Source of the DNA: Paraburkholderia susongensis
GTDB lineage: Bacteria; Pseudomonadota; Gammaproteobacteria; Burkholderiales; Burkholderiaceae
Assembly: GCF_900177725.1 (NCBI RefSeq)
Contig: NZ_FXAT01000008.1
Coordinates: forward strand, 124,001-188,000
DNA length: 64,000 nucleotides
Reading direction: 5' to 3'
A model generated the notes under the pieces. The model saw only the letters and a program-made list of their open reading frames with translations, ran no database searches and had not been told where the DNA came from. Position numbers and translations under genes: made by a program. Of the stretch, positions 1-10,653 are shown in pieces. Position 1 is the first letter of the stretch; the number at the start of each line of letters is the position of its first letter.

Positions 1-1
1 C

Positions 2-712
2 AGCGACTACATGAAGCCGCCGATCCGCCTCTCGGCGATCATGGAAGTGCCGGCCATCTATGTGTTCACGCACGATTCGATCGGCGTCGGCGAAGACGGT
101 CCCACGCATCAGCCGATCGAGCAGCTCGCGTCGCTGCGTGGCGTGCCTGGGCTCACGGTGCTGCGTCCCGGCGACGCCAACGAAGTGGCCGAGGCGTGGC
201 GCATCGCGCTGTCGCATCCGCACCGGCCGTCGTGCATCGTCGTGTCGCGCCAGCCGCTGCCGACGCTCGACCGCAATCGCTATGCCGCCGCGAGCGGTGT
301 CAGGCACGGCGCTTATGTGCTCGCCGATGCGCCCGACGGACAGAAGCCTCAGGTCATTCTGATGGCGACGGGTAGCGAGTTGTCGATCTGCGTCGACGTG
401 TACGAGAAGCTCAAGGGCGAGGGCATCGCGGCGCGCGTCGTGTCGATGCCGTCGTGGGACATCTTCGAGCGCGAGGACAGCGCCTATCAGGAGTCGGTGC
501 TGCCCGCCGGCGTCGAGGCGCGCGTCGCGGTCGAGCAGGCCGCGGCGCTCGGCTGGGATCGCTATGCGGGGAGGCTCGGCGCGCTGGTCGTGATGCATAC
601 GTTCGGCGCATCGGCGCCGCTTGCCGATCTGAAGAAGAAGTTCGGCTTCACGCCGGAGCACGTGTATGAAGCGGCGAAGCAGCAGATCGAGCGGGTGCGG
701 GCGAAGGGATGA
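2..712 (+). CDS. tkt: Transketolase, C-terminal part (5' end outside window)
   Basis: Transketolase moves two-carbon units between sugar phosphates in the non-oxidative pentose phosphate pathway, using thiamine diphosphate. The frame is open from the first bases of the window, so the visible 236 or so residues are the C-terminal third of a protein usually near 660-690 aa. The stretch IYVFTHDSIGVGEDGPTHQP is the diagnostic pyrimidine-domain segment, followed by RPGDANEVAEAW and the C-terminal domain with EQAAALGWDRY. The stop is at 710-712. An internal ATG at 11 is not the real start because the homology runs through it. It sits on the same strand as later sugar-phosphate genes but is separated from them by an AT-richer patch. 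The family call is secure; the isozyme cannot be told. Confidence 0.95.
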   Translation, partial: SDYMKPPIRLSAIMEVPAIYVFTHDSIGVGEDGPTHQPIEQLASLRGVPGLTVLRPGDANEVAEAWRIALSHPHRPSCIVVSRQPLPTLDRNRYAAASGVRHGAYVLADAPDGQKPQVILMATGSELSICVDVYEKLKGEGIAARVVSMPSWDIFEREDSAYQESVLPAGVEARVAVEQAAALGWDRYAGRLGALVVMHTFGASAPLADLKKKFGFTPEHVYEAAKQQIERVRAKG

Positions 713-1167
713 TGGTTTTTTCTTCAGAGTTTATTTTTCCTGCTTGACGAAAAAGCGGGGCATTTGTCCCGTGCCCGTCAAGCAGGTTGAAATAACAACG
801 GACGTTGTCTGGTCGGCGGGCGGGTCGCGCCGACCAGAGCGGCGTGACCGCGTGGCAGGCTTCCGTCGCATCCTTTCCCGATTCGACAAGCTAGACATCG
901 TGTTCCTCGCTTTCATCCATTTCACGCTCATTGTCGATGTGCTCAGATCGTGTGAATGGGTCATGTATCCCTGCGGTACGCTGTTCTGGTTGCCACGATT
1001 CTTATCGGCGGATGCCCATAGAAGCCGTGTTGACGCTTCATGAATCAGATTGCCTCAGTGATCGTTAATGTTTGTCAAAACCGCTCTATCGCAATTTAAA
1101 GCTGTTGACGGTGCCCCGTCTGGATGGTTAATTCGTCGGGTGTTTTTGCAGAATCAGAAGAGGGCAA
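713..1167. other. Intergenic region, AT-richer, with an inverted repeat
   Basis: No convincing gene was found in this 455-base stretch after the transketolase stop. Its composition is clearly more AT-rich than the transketolase, marking the start of a patch that runs to about 3000. The short frames here lack a ribosome site and recognisable homology. It contains a perfect 11-base inverted repeat at 739-749 and 776-786. Confidence 0.6.
739..786. repeat. Inverted repeat after tkt (stem-loop)
   Basis: CCTGCTTGACG at 739-749 is the exact reverse complement of CGTCAAGCAGG at 776-786. The 26-base spacer also has a short imperfect stem (GCGGG against CCCGTGC). No T run follows on the plus strand, so it is not a classical intrinsic terminator. 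It lies 27 bases after the transketolase stop and may protect or end that transcript. Confidence 0.5.
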
Positions 1168-1578
1168 ATGGAGCAACAGAAACAGGACGACGCCGGGGGC
1201 AAGGAAGAATGCCTGCTTTGCCGCGTGACATATTCAATATTCTCCACTTTCCCACCCATGCCATCCGCAATGGCGCTGAACATCGAAACTGACGAGTTCT
1301 TTCCGCTGGATACGCTGCGGTCGTATTCAACCGGTTACGAAATGGCCGACGCCCAAGGTTACGCGTGGGCATGCAATTGTCGCGAGCGTGCCTCTAATCG
1401 GTTCGACGAACAGTTCACGCTGAGAGACGCCACGGGCAAGCAATTGGCGAGGATTCGTTACCGCTTGCGCATCGGTTCCAGAGTCGTCGCGAAAGGTGTA
1501 ACTGATTCTGTGGGGCGCACGCAGCGTATTTCGACAGGTGACGCAAAGCGACTTTCTATCGACGTCGCTACGTCGTAG
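1168..1578 (+). CDS. Small protein resembling type VI effector-associated proteins
   Basis: A 136-aa protein starting at ATG 1168 behind a purine-rich stretch (AGAGGGCAA). The first 50 or so residues are cysteine-containing and unassigned. The C-terminal half reads FTLRDATGKQLARIRYRLR, then GVTDSVGRTQRIST, a small beta-rich module seen, from memory, in Burkholderiales proteins encoded beside VgrG/PAAR-type secretion genes, where the pattern is a sentence like RYRI..G...GVTD..GRT.RI. No signal peptide or membrane segment. It is 37 bases upstream of the M35-like peptidase gene on the same strand, which suggests a chaperone, adaptor or delivery role for that protein. Function is inference; no T6SS core gene is in the window. 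Confidence 0.55.
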   Translation: MEQQKQDDAGGKEECLLCRVTYSIFSTFPPMPSAMALNIETDEFFPLDTLRSYSTGYEMADAQGYAWACNCRERASNRFDEQFTLRDATGKQLARIRYRLRIGSRVVAKGVTDSVGRTQRISTGDAKRLSIDVATS

Positions 1579-1615
1579 GGAGAAGCAAGTAAATCTTTTC
1601 ATTACGGGAACACAG

Positions 1616-2326
1616 ATGGAAAATGAATTTCTTTACAGAAATAGTTCTGTCTTCAAGAACGATGAAGATGAGGAATGGGTCGAGGTGCACACAGCTGTTA
1701 CCAATACGACTCCTGAGTCGATGGTCGATGTCGTAATCAATACGACGCCTATCTGTCCGAATATGAGCAATAAGGAATTTAGAAAGGAGGCCATGCGGGC
1801 ACGCGACATCGGCGTCGAGTTAATCAAAAGGCGCATTAAGGGTTTGATACGTTGGGACGTGAAAGAGCAGGACCGTGTGAAGACCTTCTTTGCGCGCGCG
1901 GATGAATCTACGAGAAGAGTGCTCGGCGATGGTCTGCCGCGATTGCTTGCAGCAATGCAGGAACTGGTGCCTGAAAAGATTGTACGCTGGGACAGCGAGA
2001 CAAACAGGAAACTCTCATGCGCAGTCAAACCTGATACCGGAAACAATCACGCCGCGGTCTGCAAACCGGATTCGGAAAAGCGGGTTATCGCCATTTATTC
2101 GAAGTTTTGCAGCAGTTCATTTGGCCACTTATCGGGCGGCTGCAAGATAAAAACAATAATCCATGAATGTACCCACTTCACAGACACTTTTTATTCTGTA
2201 GACCATGTATATACCGATAAGGAAATGGGGGCGCGGATATTCGCGGCGAATCATCCCGAAAAAGCGATTGAAAACGCAGATAACATAACCGGATACATAG
2301 CAACTTTCGATGACGAGCTACAATGA
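1616..2326 (+). CDS. Putative M35/aspzincin-type zinc metallopeptidase, possible secreted effector
   Basis: A 236-aa protein whose C-terminal half carries IIHECTHFTDTFYS with the HExxH zinc motif at residues 183-187, then D196-H-V-Y as the candidate third zinc ligand, and ENADNITGY at 219-227. This order (HExxH, D-x-x-Y, NAD...) is that of the deuterolysin/aspzincin M35 group (lysine-specific metallo-endopeptidase domain). The first 90 residues are charged and unassigned, and no signal peptide is present, which fits delivery by a contractile system rather than Sec. Six cysteines lie in the second half. ATG 1616 is chosen over the more upstream ATG 1538, since that would overlap the preceding gene and adds no homology. 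The gene is AT-rich relative to the backbone, suggesting recent acquisition. Substrate unknown. Confidence 0.7.
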   Translation: MENEFLYRNSSVFKNDEDEEWVEVHTAVTNTTPESMVDVVINTTPICPNMSNKEFRKEAMRARDIGVELIKRRIKGLIRWDVKEQDRVKTFFARADESTRRVLGDGLPRLLAAMQELVPEKIVRWDSETNRKLSCAVKPDTGNNHAAVCKPDSEKRVIAIYSKFCSSSFGHLSGGCKIKTIIHECTHFTDTFYSVDHVYTDKEMGARIFAANHPEKAIENADNITGYIATFDDELQ

Positions 2327-2336
2327 AAAAAAGAAA

Positions 2337-2822
2337 ATGAAGTCCTGGTGTAACGCGCTGGTCGCTGCGCTCGCCTTGTCGGCTTGTCTTTGTGGATCGG
2401 CTCACGCATGCCGCTTCTTGGAGAACGTGGAATTGCGGTTGCCATTCAACACCACCGCGCTTTCCAGGGAAGATCGCCGCGTGATTGCGAACGCGGTAAG
2501 TAGGGCGAAAAGATGGCCCGATGTCCAGATTCAAGCAATCGTGATTGCTGGTGCATATATTGGCGAACGCGATCTGGATGATCTGCAGGAGCGCCGTGGT
2601 GAAAACGTGCAAGCGTATCTGAGAAAGCTCGGCATCAAGAGCAAAAACATCTATATCGAACCTAAAACGCTTACCGATGTATTTGCGCACAAACTGTCCG
2701 ACGGCACGATTCGCGTCCAGCAAATCGAAATCGAGTTGAGTCCGATCTGTAAAGAAGGGAGTTGCGAGTGGATGTGCGATGATCCAAGGCTTTGGCCGCC
2801 TGGCACGCCTATCGACCCGTAA
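2337..2822 (+). CDS. Small exported protein with OmpA-like fold, candidate immunity protein
   Basis: A 161-aa protein beginning with a typical Sec signal (MKSWCNALVAALALSACLC, then GSAHA as likely cleavage site; an LSAC lipobox is an alternative). The mature part, with VELRLPFNTTALSREDRRVI and ERRGENVQAYLRKLGI, follows the spacing of OmpA-like peptidoglycan-binding domains (beta strand, helix, then a helix ending in YL..LGI). The tail is rich in cysteine and proline. It begins 10 bases after the stop of the metallopeptidase gene, so the two are almost certainly co-transcribed. A periplasmic protein directly after a putative toxic peptidase is the usual place for an immunity protein; that role is inference. 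An in-frame ATG at 2310 is possible but would precede the signal peptide with charged residues. Confidence 0.6.
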   Translation: MKSWCNALVAALALSACLCGSAHACRFLENVELRLPFNTTALSREDRRVIANAVSRAKRWPDVQIQAIVIAGAYIGERDLDDLQERRGENVQAYLRKLGIKSKNIYIEPKTLTDVFAHKLSDGTIRVQQIEIELSPICKEGSCEWMCDDPRLWPPGTPIDP

Positions 2823-3081
2823 GTACGCGAATACGATCCCGCTTCAGCGGAGCCATGCAACGCCAGGTCGCGTAGGCAAACAGCACTGCTACGATTGATT
2901 TTTATCCAATGCGTGATTTCTGCTGGGACAGGGTTTCGACCGTTTCTACGCTCATTCATGAGGCAAGTCACTTTCAAGACACTATGGGAGACAAGGATTG
3001 GAAATATCTCATGGATAAGTGTCTTTCATAGAGAAGGACGAACCCACCGTGTCATTAGCGTGAATCCGTCCCCGCGCCCGG

Positions 3082-4200
3082 TCAGTTCGCCGGAATCGTC
3101 ACCACCGGCGCCTTGCTGCTCGTATCGGCTTCCGCGAGCGCCATCAGATTCTGCACGACGGTGAACGCGTATTTCGAATCGAAGTCGTTGCGCTCGACCC
3201 AGTACGTCGACGCTCCATAAGCGATCGCCACGTACGCATTGTCCGGTGCGGCCGGGCCCGAATGCACGATGATCGTCGGCCGCGTTTCGCCACCGATCAG
3301 GCCGACGGTCGGCTTGGTCGAGCCGTCACTGATCTGATCGAGCGGCACCTGCACCTGCGCGCCGAGATCGCTGAGGATGCCGAGCACCGAGCGCGTCACC
3401 ATCGGAATGCGCTCGCCCTTTTTCGATCCGGACGACGGCCCATACACGATCTCGTAGCTACGCGTTTTCGCCGACAGGTGCAGCAGTCGGCGCACGCGCG
3501 CGAGGTCCGCGGCCGTTTGTGGCGACTCGCCGCTGGTCGTCGCGCCGATCACGAGGAACACGCCCATCTGCGGGTTCCTGTCGGCCTGGTTGCCGGGTTT
3601 GCCGCTGGCCTTGTTGTCGATCTGACGCGATTCGACGTTCAGTTCTCCTGCCAGTTGGAGGCGGCGCAACGCCTGGATCAGTTCGAAAAAGCCCGGTGCG
3701 CCCGCGCTGTTTTCGCCGCCGAGCGCATTGCCGTTCTGCAGCCCGCCTACCGATTGCGCGGTGATGCGCAACAGCAGATCGATCGGAATGCCGCCCTCGG
3801 CAAGTGGCAACACGAGCGCTGGCGCGAGCGGCCGGATATAGGCGGAGGCGAACGCCTCGCCGGTGGTCGGCGTGAACGTGAAGGTCGGACGATTCGAATA
3901 CGACACGCTCGCGCTCGCTTGCGCGTAGTTCGGCATGCTGCCCGAACCGGTATTGACGGTGGCGCCGCCGGTCGTGTCGAACGTGTAGGCGGCGATGATG
4001 CTGCTCACGGTCAGAAAGGCCGGTGCATCGCCGTAACGCAGACCGATCACGGCGGCGAGGATTTCGCGTCTCTTCGCGTCACCGAGGGCGCGCGCATAGT
4101 CCACCTGGTCGGCCTTCAGGCGCGTGGGTCCGATATGCACGCAGGCGGACGTGAGGCAGGCGGCGCACAACGCCGCGGCGACGGAAGCGGTTCGGATCAT
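3082..4200 (-). CDS. Conserved lipoprotein of unknown function
   Basis: A 372-aa protein with an N-terminal export signal, MIRTASVAAALCAACLTSAC, in which the last cysteine is the likely lipidated residue although the box is not ideal. The ATG at 4200 is chosen because it places this signal at the very N-terminus; a longer frame would bury it behind 30 arginine-rich residues. The mature part is polar with alternating strands, has a GATTSGESPQTAADLARVRR stretch and a C-terminal YGASTYWVERNDFDSKYAF segment, and no recognised enzyme motif. It runs convergently toward the 1168-2822 genes and stands alone. I do not recognise a function; an outer-membrane or periplasmic location is inferred from the signal. 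Confidence 0.65.
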   Translation of the reverse strand: MIRTASVAAALCAACLTSACVHIGPTRLKADQVDYARALGDAKRREILAAVIGLRYGDAPAFLTVSSIIAAYTFDTTGGATVNTGSGSMPNYAQASASVSYSNRPTFTFTPTTGEAFASAYIRPLAPALVLPLAEGGIPIDLLLRITAQSVGGLQNGNALGGENSAGAPGFFELIQALRRLQLAGELNVESRQIDNKASGKPGNQADRNPQMGVFLVIGATTSGESPQTAADLARVRRLLHLSAKTRSYEIVYGPSSGSKKGERIPMVTRSVLGILSDLGAQVQVPLDQISDGSTKPTVGLIGGETRPTIIVHSGPAAPDNAYVAIAYGASTYWVERNDFDSKYAFTVVQNLMALAEADTSSKAPVVTIPAN

Positions 4201-4526
4201 GGCAGCGGCGCGAGCGGACGGTAATCCGCTGAAGAATGGAGTCTGCCGTCGGCGGTAGCAGAACCCATTCCCGCGCAAGCGGCGGGCCATGACGTTGGAT
4301 GGTTGGCTTTACTCGAAGAACTGCGTTGAAGAGGAGCGTTGAAGAGCCGCGCTGCAGCACCACGCGGAGGAATCGTGGCATTGAGCCTATTGCATTGAGC
4401 CTGTTCTCGCGCAGTAGTCAGTCGGCAGGATTTGCTTTCGCGTTGCAAGATTTGCATGAAGCGTGCAAGGGCGGCGTGTGCCGCGCTTATGATCTGGGCG
4501 GACCTATGCGCCGTCGTAAGGCTCGC
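4201..4526. other. Intergenic region between lipoprotein gene and zapE
   Basis: 326 bases without a supported gene. It must hold the promoter of the leftward lipoprotein gene. It contains repeated GTTGAAGAG-like words near 4325-4353 and a clean 14-base tandem duplication at 4378-4405. Confidence 0.5.
4378..4405. repeat. 14-bp tandem duplication
   Basis: GCATTGAGCCTATT (4378-4391) is followed directly by GCATTGAGCCTGTT (4392-4405), differing at one base. One of several short tandem duplications in intergenic parts of this window. Confidence 0.8.
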
Positions 4527-5624
4527 TCATGAGGCATCCATAGCGCTCGCGTTGCCGCCGTGTCTGGCCTCATCGAGCGCGCTGCGATACGTGCGCGACT
4601 GCATCTCGGCGAGCCGGCTCAGGGTGCGTGACAGATCATGCGCGCCTTCGAGCCCAATCAGCGTTGCTTCGATCGGCTGATCGGACGCGATGAAGAGCGC
4701 GCGTTTGCGATCGTAGAAGATGTCGATGAGCCACACGAGACGCTGCAACGTATGCGACTGTTCGAGCGACGCGGTGTACAAATTGTCGATGATCAACCCC
4801 TGCCATTGCTCGGCGAGATCGAGGTAGTCGAGGTGCGATCGGCTCGCCACGCACAATTGCTCGAAGTCCGCCCACATGAGGGCGGTGCCCGCCGCACTCG
4901 CGGTGAGCGGCCGGCCTGCCGCGCTGAGCGTGACCGGCTCGATGCGCGTAGTGCCTTCATGGCTCACGAAGATGTCGCGCAACGCGACCTTGCTCGACGC
5001 GTCGAGCGGCGCGAAGAAACGCGGCACCTCTGCCGCTTCGCCGCCGAAACGATAGTCGCGCGCGCCGTCGAAATGAATCACCGTGAAGCAGCGCCTGATC
5101 TGCGCGATGGTCGGCAGGAACCGCTCGTGAAACTCGGGGTCGGGCAGCAGATCGTCAGGCGCGTAGTTCGACGTGAGCACGATGCGCGTGCCGAGGCCGA
5201 TCGCGGTGTCGAGGAAGCGGCCTATCAGGAACGCGTCGGCGATATCATGCACGTGGAATTCATCGAAGCACAACAGTTCGATGCCGTCGAGCCATTGCCG
5301 CGATACATCCCCGAGGCGATCGTCTCCGCGCGGCGCGTTGACGAGCCGCCGGTTCATCTCGCGCAAAAATTCGTGGAAATGCAGACGCCGTTTGCGGCAT
5401 TGCGCAAGCTCGAATACCGTATCGACGACGAGGCTCTTGCCGCGTCCAGGCAGCCCGTGGCAATAGACGCCTTGTGGTGCGAACGCAGCGGTGGACCATG
5501 CGTGACGCGCATGCCGTTGTGCGCCGATCAGCGCGGCGAGCGCGCTGATCGCCTCGCGCTGGCGGGCATCGGGCTTGATGCCGCGCGCGTCGAGCGCACG
5601 CGTGATGCGGGCTTCGTCAAGCAT
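4527..5624 (-). CDS. zapE: Cell division protein ZapE / AFG1-like ATPase
   Basis: A 365-aa P-loop ATPase of the AFG1/ZapE family. The Walker A motif is GVYCHGLPGRGKS and the Walker B is ELLCFDEFHVHDIADAF, with LTSNYAPDDL as sensor region; the C-terminal part has LIDIFYDRKRALFIASDQP, typical of the family. In E. coli ZapE interacts with the Z-ring and reduces its stability, and mitochondrial AFG1 acts in protein quality control. The ATG at 5624 gives MLDEARITRAL; the two codons before it start with TTG and are not needed. It is a single gene with tandem 11-bp repeats about 100 bases upstream. Family assignment is firm. Burkholderiaceae often have a main zapE elsewhere, so this could be a paralogue; that cannot be judged here. 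Confidence 0.88.
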   Translation of the reverse strand: MLDEARITRALDARGIKPDARQREAISALAALIGAQRHARHAWSTAAFAPQGVYCHGLPGRGKSLVVDTVFELAQCRKRRLHFHEFLREMNRRLVNAPRGDDRLGDVSRQWLDGIELLCFDEFHVHDIADAFLIGRFLDTAIGLGTRIVLTSNYAPDDLLPDPEFHERFLPTIAQIRRCFTVIHFDGARDYRFGGEAAEVPRFFAPLDASSKVALRDIFVSHEGTTRIEPVTLSAAGRPLTASAAGTALMWADFEQLCVASRSHLDYLDLAEQWQGLIIDNLYTASLEQSHTLQRLVWLIDIFYDRKRALFIASDQPIEATLIGLEGAHDLSRTLSRLAEMQSRTYRSALDEARHGGNASAMDAS

Positions 5625-5726
5625 GGGCAAGCGCGCTCAACGGTGTGGCACGGATCGCATCAGCGACAGCGAGGAGATGTTCGGGCATGTGGGGGCGGGC
5701 AGGGTAACGGCGCGCAATAACCAGGA

Positions 5727-5759
5727 GTCAAGCAAGGGTCAAGCAAAGGTCAAGCAAGG
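5727..5759. repeat. Three tandem 11-bp repeats upstream of zapE
   Basis: Three consecutive units, GTCAAGCAAGG, GTCAAGCAAAG and GTCAAGCAAGG, at 5727-5737, 5738-5748 and 5749-5759. They lie about 100 bases upstream of the leftward zapE start and could vary in copy number. Confidence 0.85.
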
Positions 5760-5913
5760 GTCGGCAGCGCGCGCCATTTTAACAGCCACGTCTCCACCCA
5801 GAACCGCTGCATCACCAACCAGCGAAACCAGTGGCTCCGATGTGGTTTGCTTTGAAGTCACTTGTCGCGATGCCCACGCAACACCACGCCGCCGGGCTGC
5901 GCAGCCGGTTCGT

Positions 5914-6816
5914 TCAGCCGGCTTCTATTCCGGGCTGCGGCGCATCAGGCAGTTCATGGCCGAAGCGCTCGTACTGCGAAATCACCTGCGCGCCGAACAG
6001 CAGCAGCGTAGCCAGACATTCGAAGCTCAACAGGATCACGATCGCCATCGTCAGCGATCCGTACACGACGCTGACCTGCGAGAGCGTGGCGAAATACCAG
6101 ACCAGCACGTGCCGTGTGATCTCCCACAGCACGCCGGCCACCACGCCGCCGATCAGCGCGTGTTTGATCGACGGACGCCCGACCGGCATCACGAGATAAA
6201 CCGAGGTCAGCACGAAGATCTCGCCCGCGAGCCCGAGCAGATACAACGCGACGCGCGAGAAGCCCTCGAGCGGCACGTGCAGGCCAAGCAGTTCGATGCC
6301 GCTGGCGCCGACCGTTTCGAGCGCGTTCGAAACGATCGTGACGATCAGCAGCCCGACGCCGAGAAACAGGATGTAGCAGTAGGGCAGCAGCGCCGAAATC
6401 AGAAAGTGCCGCTGCTTCACGACGACGCGATGCGCGAAGATCAACGACATCGCGTTTTCGAGCACGGTAAACGCGAGCGAGCTGAAGAAGATCATCGTGA
6501 GCAGCAGCACCCAGCTGATTACCGCGCGATGATCGAGAAAATGGGTGAGCTCGCGCACGAGCGCGTTCGATTGTCCCGGCACGAGCCAGCGCAACAGATG
6601 GGCCAGCGCGTCGAGCACGAGTTGCTGCGGCACCACGCGTGAGAGCACGATGACGATCAGGATCAGGAGCGGCACGATCGACAGCAACGCGTAATACGCA
6701 ACCGCTCCCGCGAGCAGCAGGCATTGGTTCGCGCGGAATGCTTTCAGCGTTTGCAATATGAAGCGGCCGGGATGTTTCGCGATATACCGCGCGTGCTGGT
6801 CGAAGAGGATCGGCAT
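5914..6816 (-). CDS. YihY/virulence factor BrkB family inner-membrane protein
   Basis: A 300-aa polytopic membrane protein. The N-terminal cytoplasmic stretch is followed by LLLAGAVAYYALLSIVPLLI, the signature first membrane helix of the YihY/BrkB (formerly RNase BN) family, and about five more hydrophobic helices, ending with SQVSVVYGSLTMAIVILLSF, also diagnostic. The length is typical (about 290-320 aa). The nuclease activity once assigned to this family is now regarded as wrong; function is unknown, with a role as transporter proposed. ATG 6816 is chosen because homology begins soon after; an ATG 17 codons upstream adds only arginine-rich sequence. The gene is monocistronic and divergent from the receiver protein gene across a 640-base gap. 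Confidence 0.9.
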   Translation of the reverse strand: MPILFDQHARYIAKHPGRFILQTLKAFRANQCLLLAGAVAYYALLSIVPLLILIVIVLSRVVPQQLVLDALAHLLRWLVPGQSNALVRELTHFLDHRAVISWVLLLTMIFFSSLAFTVLENAMSLIFAHRVVVKQRHFLISALLPYCYILFLGVGLLIVTIVSNALETVGASGIELLGLHVPLEGFSRVALYLLGLAGEIFVLTSVYLVMPVGRPSIKHALIGGVVAGVLWEITRHVLVWYFATLSQVSVVYGSLTMAIVILLSFECLATLLLFGAQVISQYERFGHELPDAPQPGIEAG

Positions 6817-7457
6817 GAAGTCTCGCGGTGCGTGCCGTGGCCGCCGGCTGGCAGCCGGTCCCGACACGCGTTCCTGTTTTATATACCGTAAGCCGGAATG
6901 CAGCCATACGCGCCGCGCACATGTAAGAGCCCGATGTGCTCGCCCGTGTCGCGGTGGAAAAGCAGTTTACCGGATACCGCTAAATGCTAAAAACAATGCT
7001 AAAAGCATTTATCGATAATCGTGCGGGATAACCCGCAGAGCGCAAACCCCTAACACGTAAAGCATTTTTTTATCGGCATCGTCGATTATTCTTTGGTTAT
7101 GACCGCGTTATCGATGCGCGCCTGAAAAAGCGCGAGCGGCATGTATTACAACATCCCCTCAATTCGTTTGAAGAACCAACATCGTACCGTGCCCGTGAGC
7201 GAGGCGAATTGCACGAGGGCAGTGCGTTTAATCGATGCCGCGCATGCACGTATCACGAGCGCTGTCATTTAAACGCCGTGGTGAATTAGCAAACTGAAAC
7301 CCCGTATTCCAGGCTGGCATGCGGTGTTGTTGCGTTGGCCGCGCTGTTTGAATGAGGCGGCAGGAAAATACAGCAGTTAGAGAATACCGACGGGAGCAAA
7401 TCTTGCGCGCGTGGCGCGGGATGCCCGTGAAGGCAAAATGGAATAGGGCAGGAAAAA
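6817..7457. other. Long divergent intergenic region
   Basis: 641 bases between the divergent yihY-like gene and the receiver gene, noticeably more AT-rich than the flanks around 6950-7100 and 7260-7380. It must contain both promoters. I see no gene with a ribosome site and no clear operator. Confidence 0.5.
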
Positions 7458-7919
7458 ATGACGATGTTCAACGACAGCGTGGACAGTAACGATGACGTGC
7501 TCGTGTGGCGGCCGATTCGCTACGCGATGGCCGCGCATCGTCGCGTACTGGTGGTCGACGATTACCGCGAGGCGGCCGAGGCCTTGCAGATGCTGCTGAT
7601 CGCCGATGGATTCGAGTGCCGCGCACTCGACGACCCGTTTGTCGTGTGCGACATGGCGAGCGAATGGCAGCCGTTCGCGGTGGTGCTGGACATCAAGATG
7701 CCTGGGCTCGACGGGCTCGAACTCGCACGCCGTCTGCGCGCTCATCCGCAGACTTCGCACATGCTGCTGGTTGCGTGTACAGCGTTCGCTTCACGTGAGG
7801 ACCGCGCGCTTGCCAAGGCCGCCGGTTTCGACGCGCATTGCGCGAAGCCGTTGACGCCGGAGCGCCTGTTGCGTGTGCTGGAATCGGCGGCGGCGCTGCA
7901 TGCGGCGGGAGCGCCATGA
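7458..7919 (+). CDS. Stand-alone receiver (CheY-like) response regulator
   Basis: A 153-aa protein with a 27-residue variable lead and one receiver domain. The acidic pocket is VLVVDDYREA (D34, D35), the phospho-acceptor is D78 in VVLDIKMPGLDG, the conserved hydroxyl residue is in LVACTAFAS and the lysine is K130 in CAKPLTPE. There is no output domain, so it works as a phosphate sink, an allosteric partner or a relay intermediate. The ribosome site GGGCAGGAAAAA directly precedes ATG 7458; a second ATG two codons later is possible. The nearest kinase gene is the hybrid kinase at 10654, with glgX between, so partnership with it is only a guess. Confidence 0.85.
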   Translation: MTMFNDSVDSNDDVLVWRPIRYAMAAHRRVLVVDDYREAAEALQMLLIADGFECRALDDPFVVCDMASEWQPFAVVLDIKMPGLDGLELARRLRAHPQTSHMLLVACTAFASREDRALAKAAGFDAHCAKPLTPERLLRVLESAAALHAAGAP

Positions 7920-8353
7920 GGGGTCTGCTGCTGCGCGCGTTGCAGCACGCTCCTCGCAGGAACGCGAAAGCCGCCGGCCGCCGATAGCTGAAAACCTCCA
8001 CTCTTCTACCCGTTACCGCGTCGTGATCGCCCAGCGTTGCTGCATTGATGCAGCACGCAGGGCGATTCGTCTGAGCGAATCGCGACCTCGGGCGCAACGT
8101 CAGGCACAACACCAGACGCAAGTGCAACCGCGGACGCAACCACAAGCGCGGCGCAAATCGCAACCCGAACCGGCTCAGGTCCGTAATTTGCTACTCCAGC
8201 GGGTTGGCGGCGAGGCGTGGTGGAATTCCCGCATCGCCCGCTTCACTGTCTACACTGGAAAATCTGGCGAGAAAAACATCGCAGCAGACACCGCAGCAGA
8301 CATGTAAACAGCATGCATGCCAACGTCTCTTGCGTTCACAGGAACCCGCTCGT
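7920..8353. other. Intergenic region upstream of glgX with degenerate CGCAACC repeats
   Basis: 434 bases with no supported gene. From about 8085 to 8180 it holds a run of imperfect repeats built on the word CGCAAC/CGCAAG. The glgX promoter is expected here. Confidence 0.5.
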
Positions 8354-10585
<2,232 letters not shown>

Positions 10586-10653
10586 TGACTTTCCATGATG
10601 ATCGAGACCACAACTCCAGAGCTTCCTGACCGTATGCCAACGTCATGGAGTGA

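Noticed and set aside
666..1043. A 125-codon frame overlapping the end of transketolase
   Set aside because: It begins inside the transketolase gene in another frame, lacks a ribosome site and has no family features.
1538..1615. Longer start for the M35-like peptidase at ATG 1538
   Set aside because: It would overlap the preceding gene by 41 bases and adds 26 residues unlike the family; ATG 1616 has GGGAA upstream.
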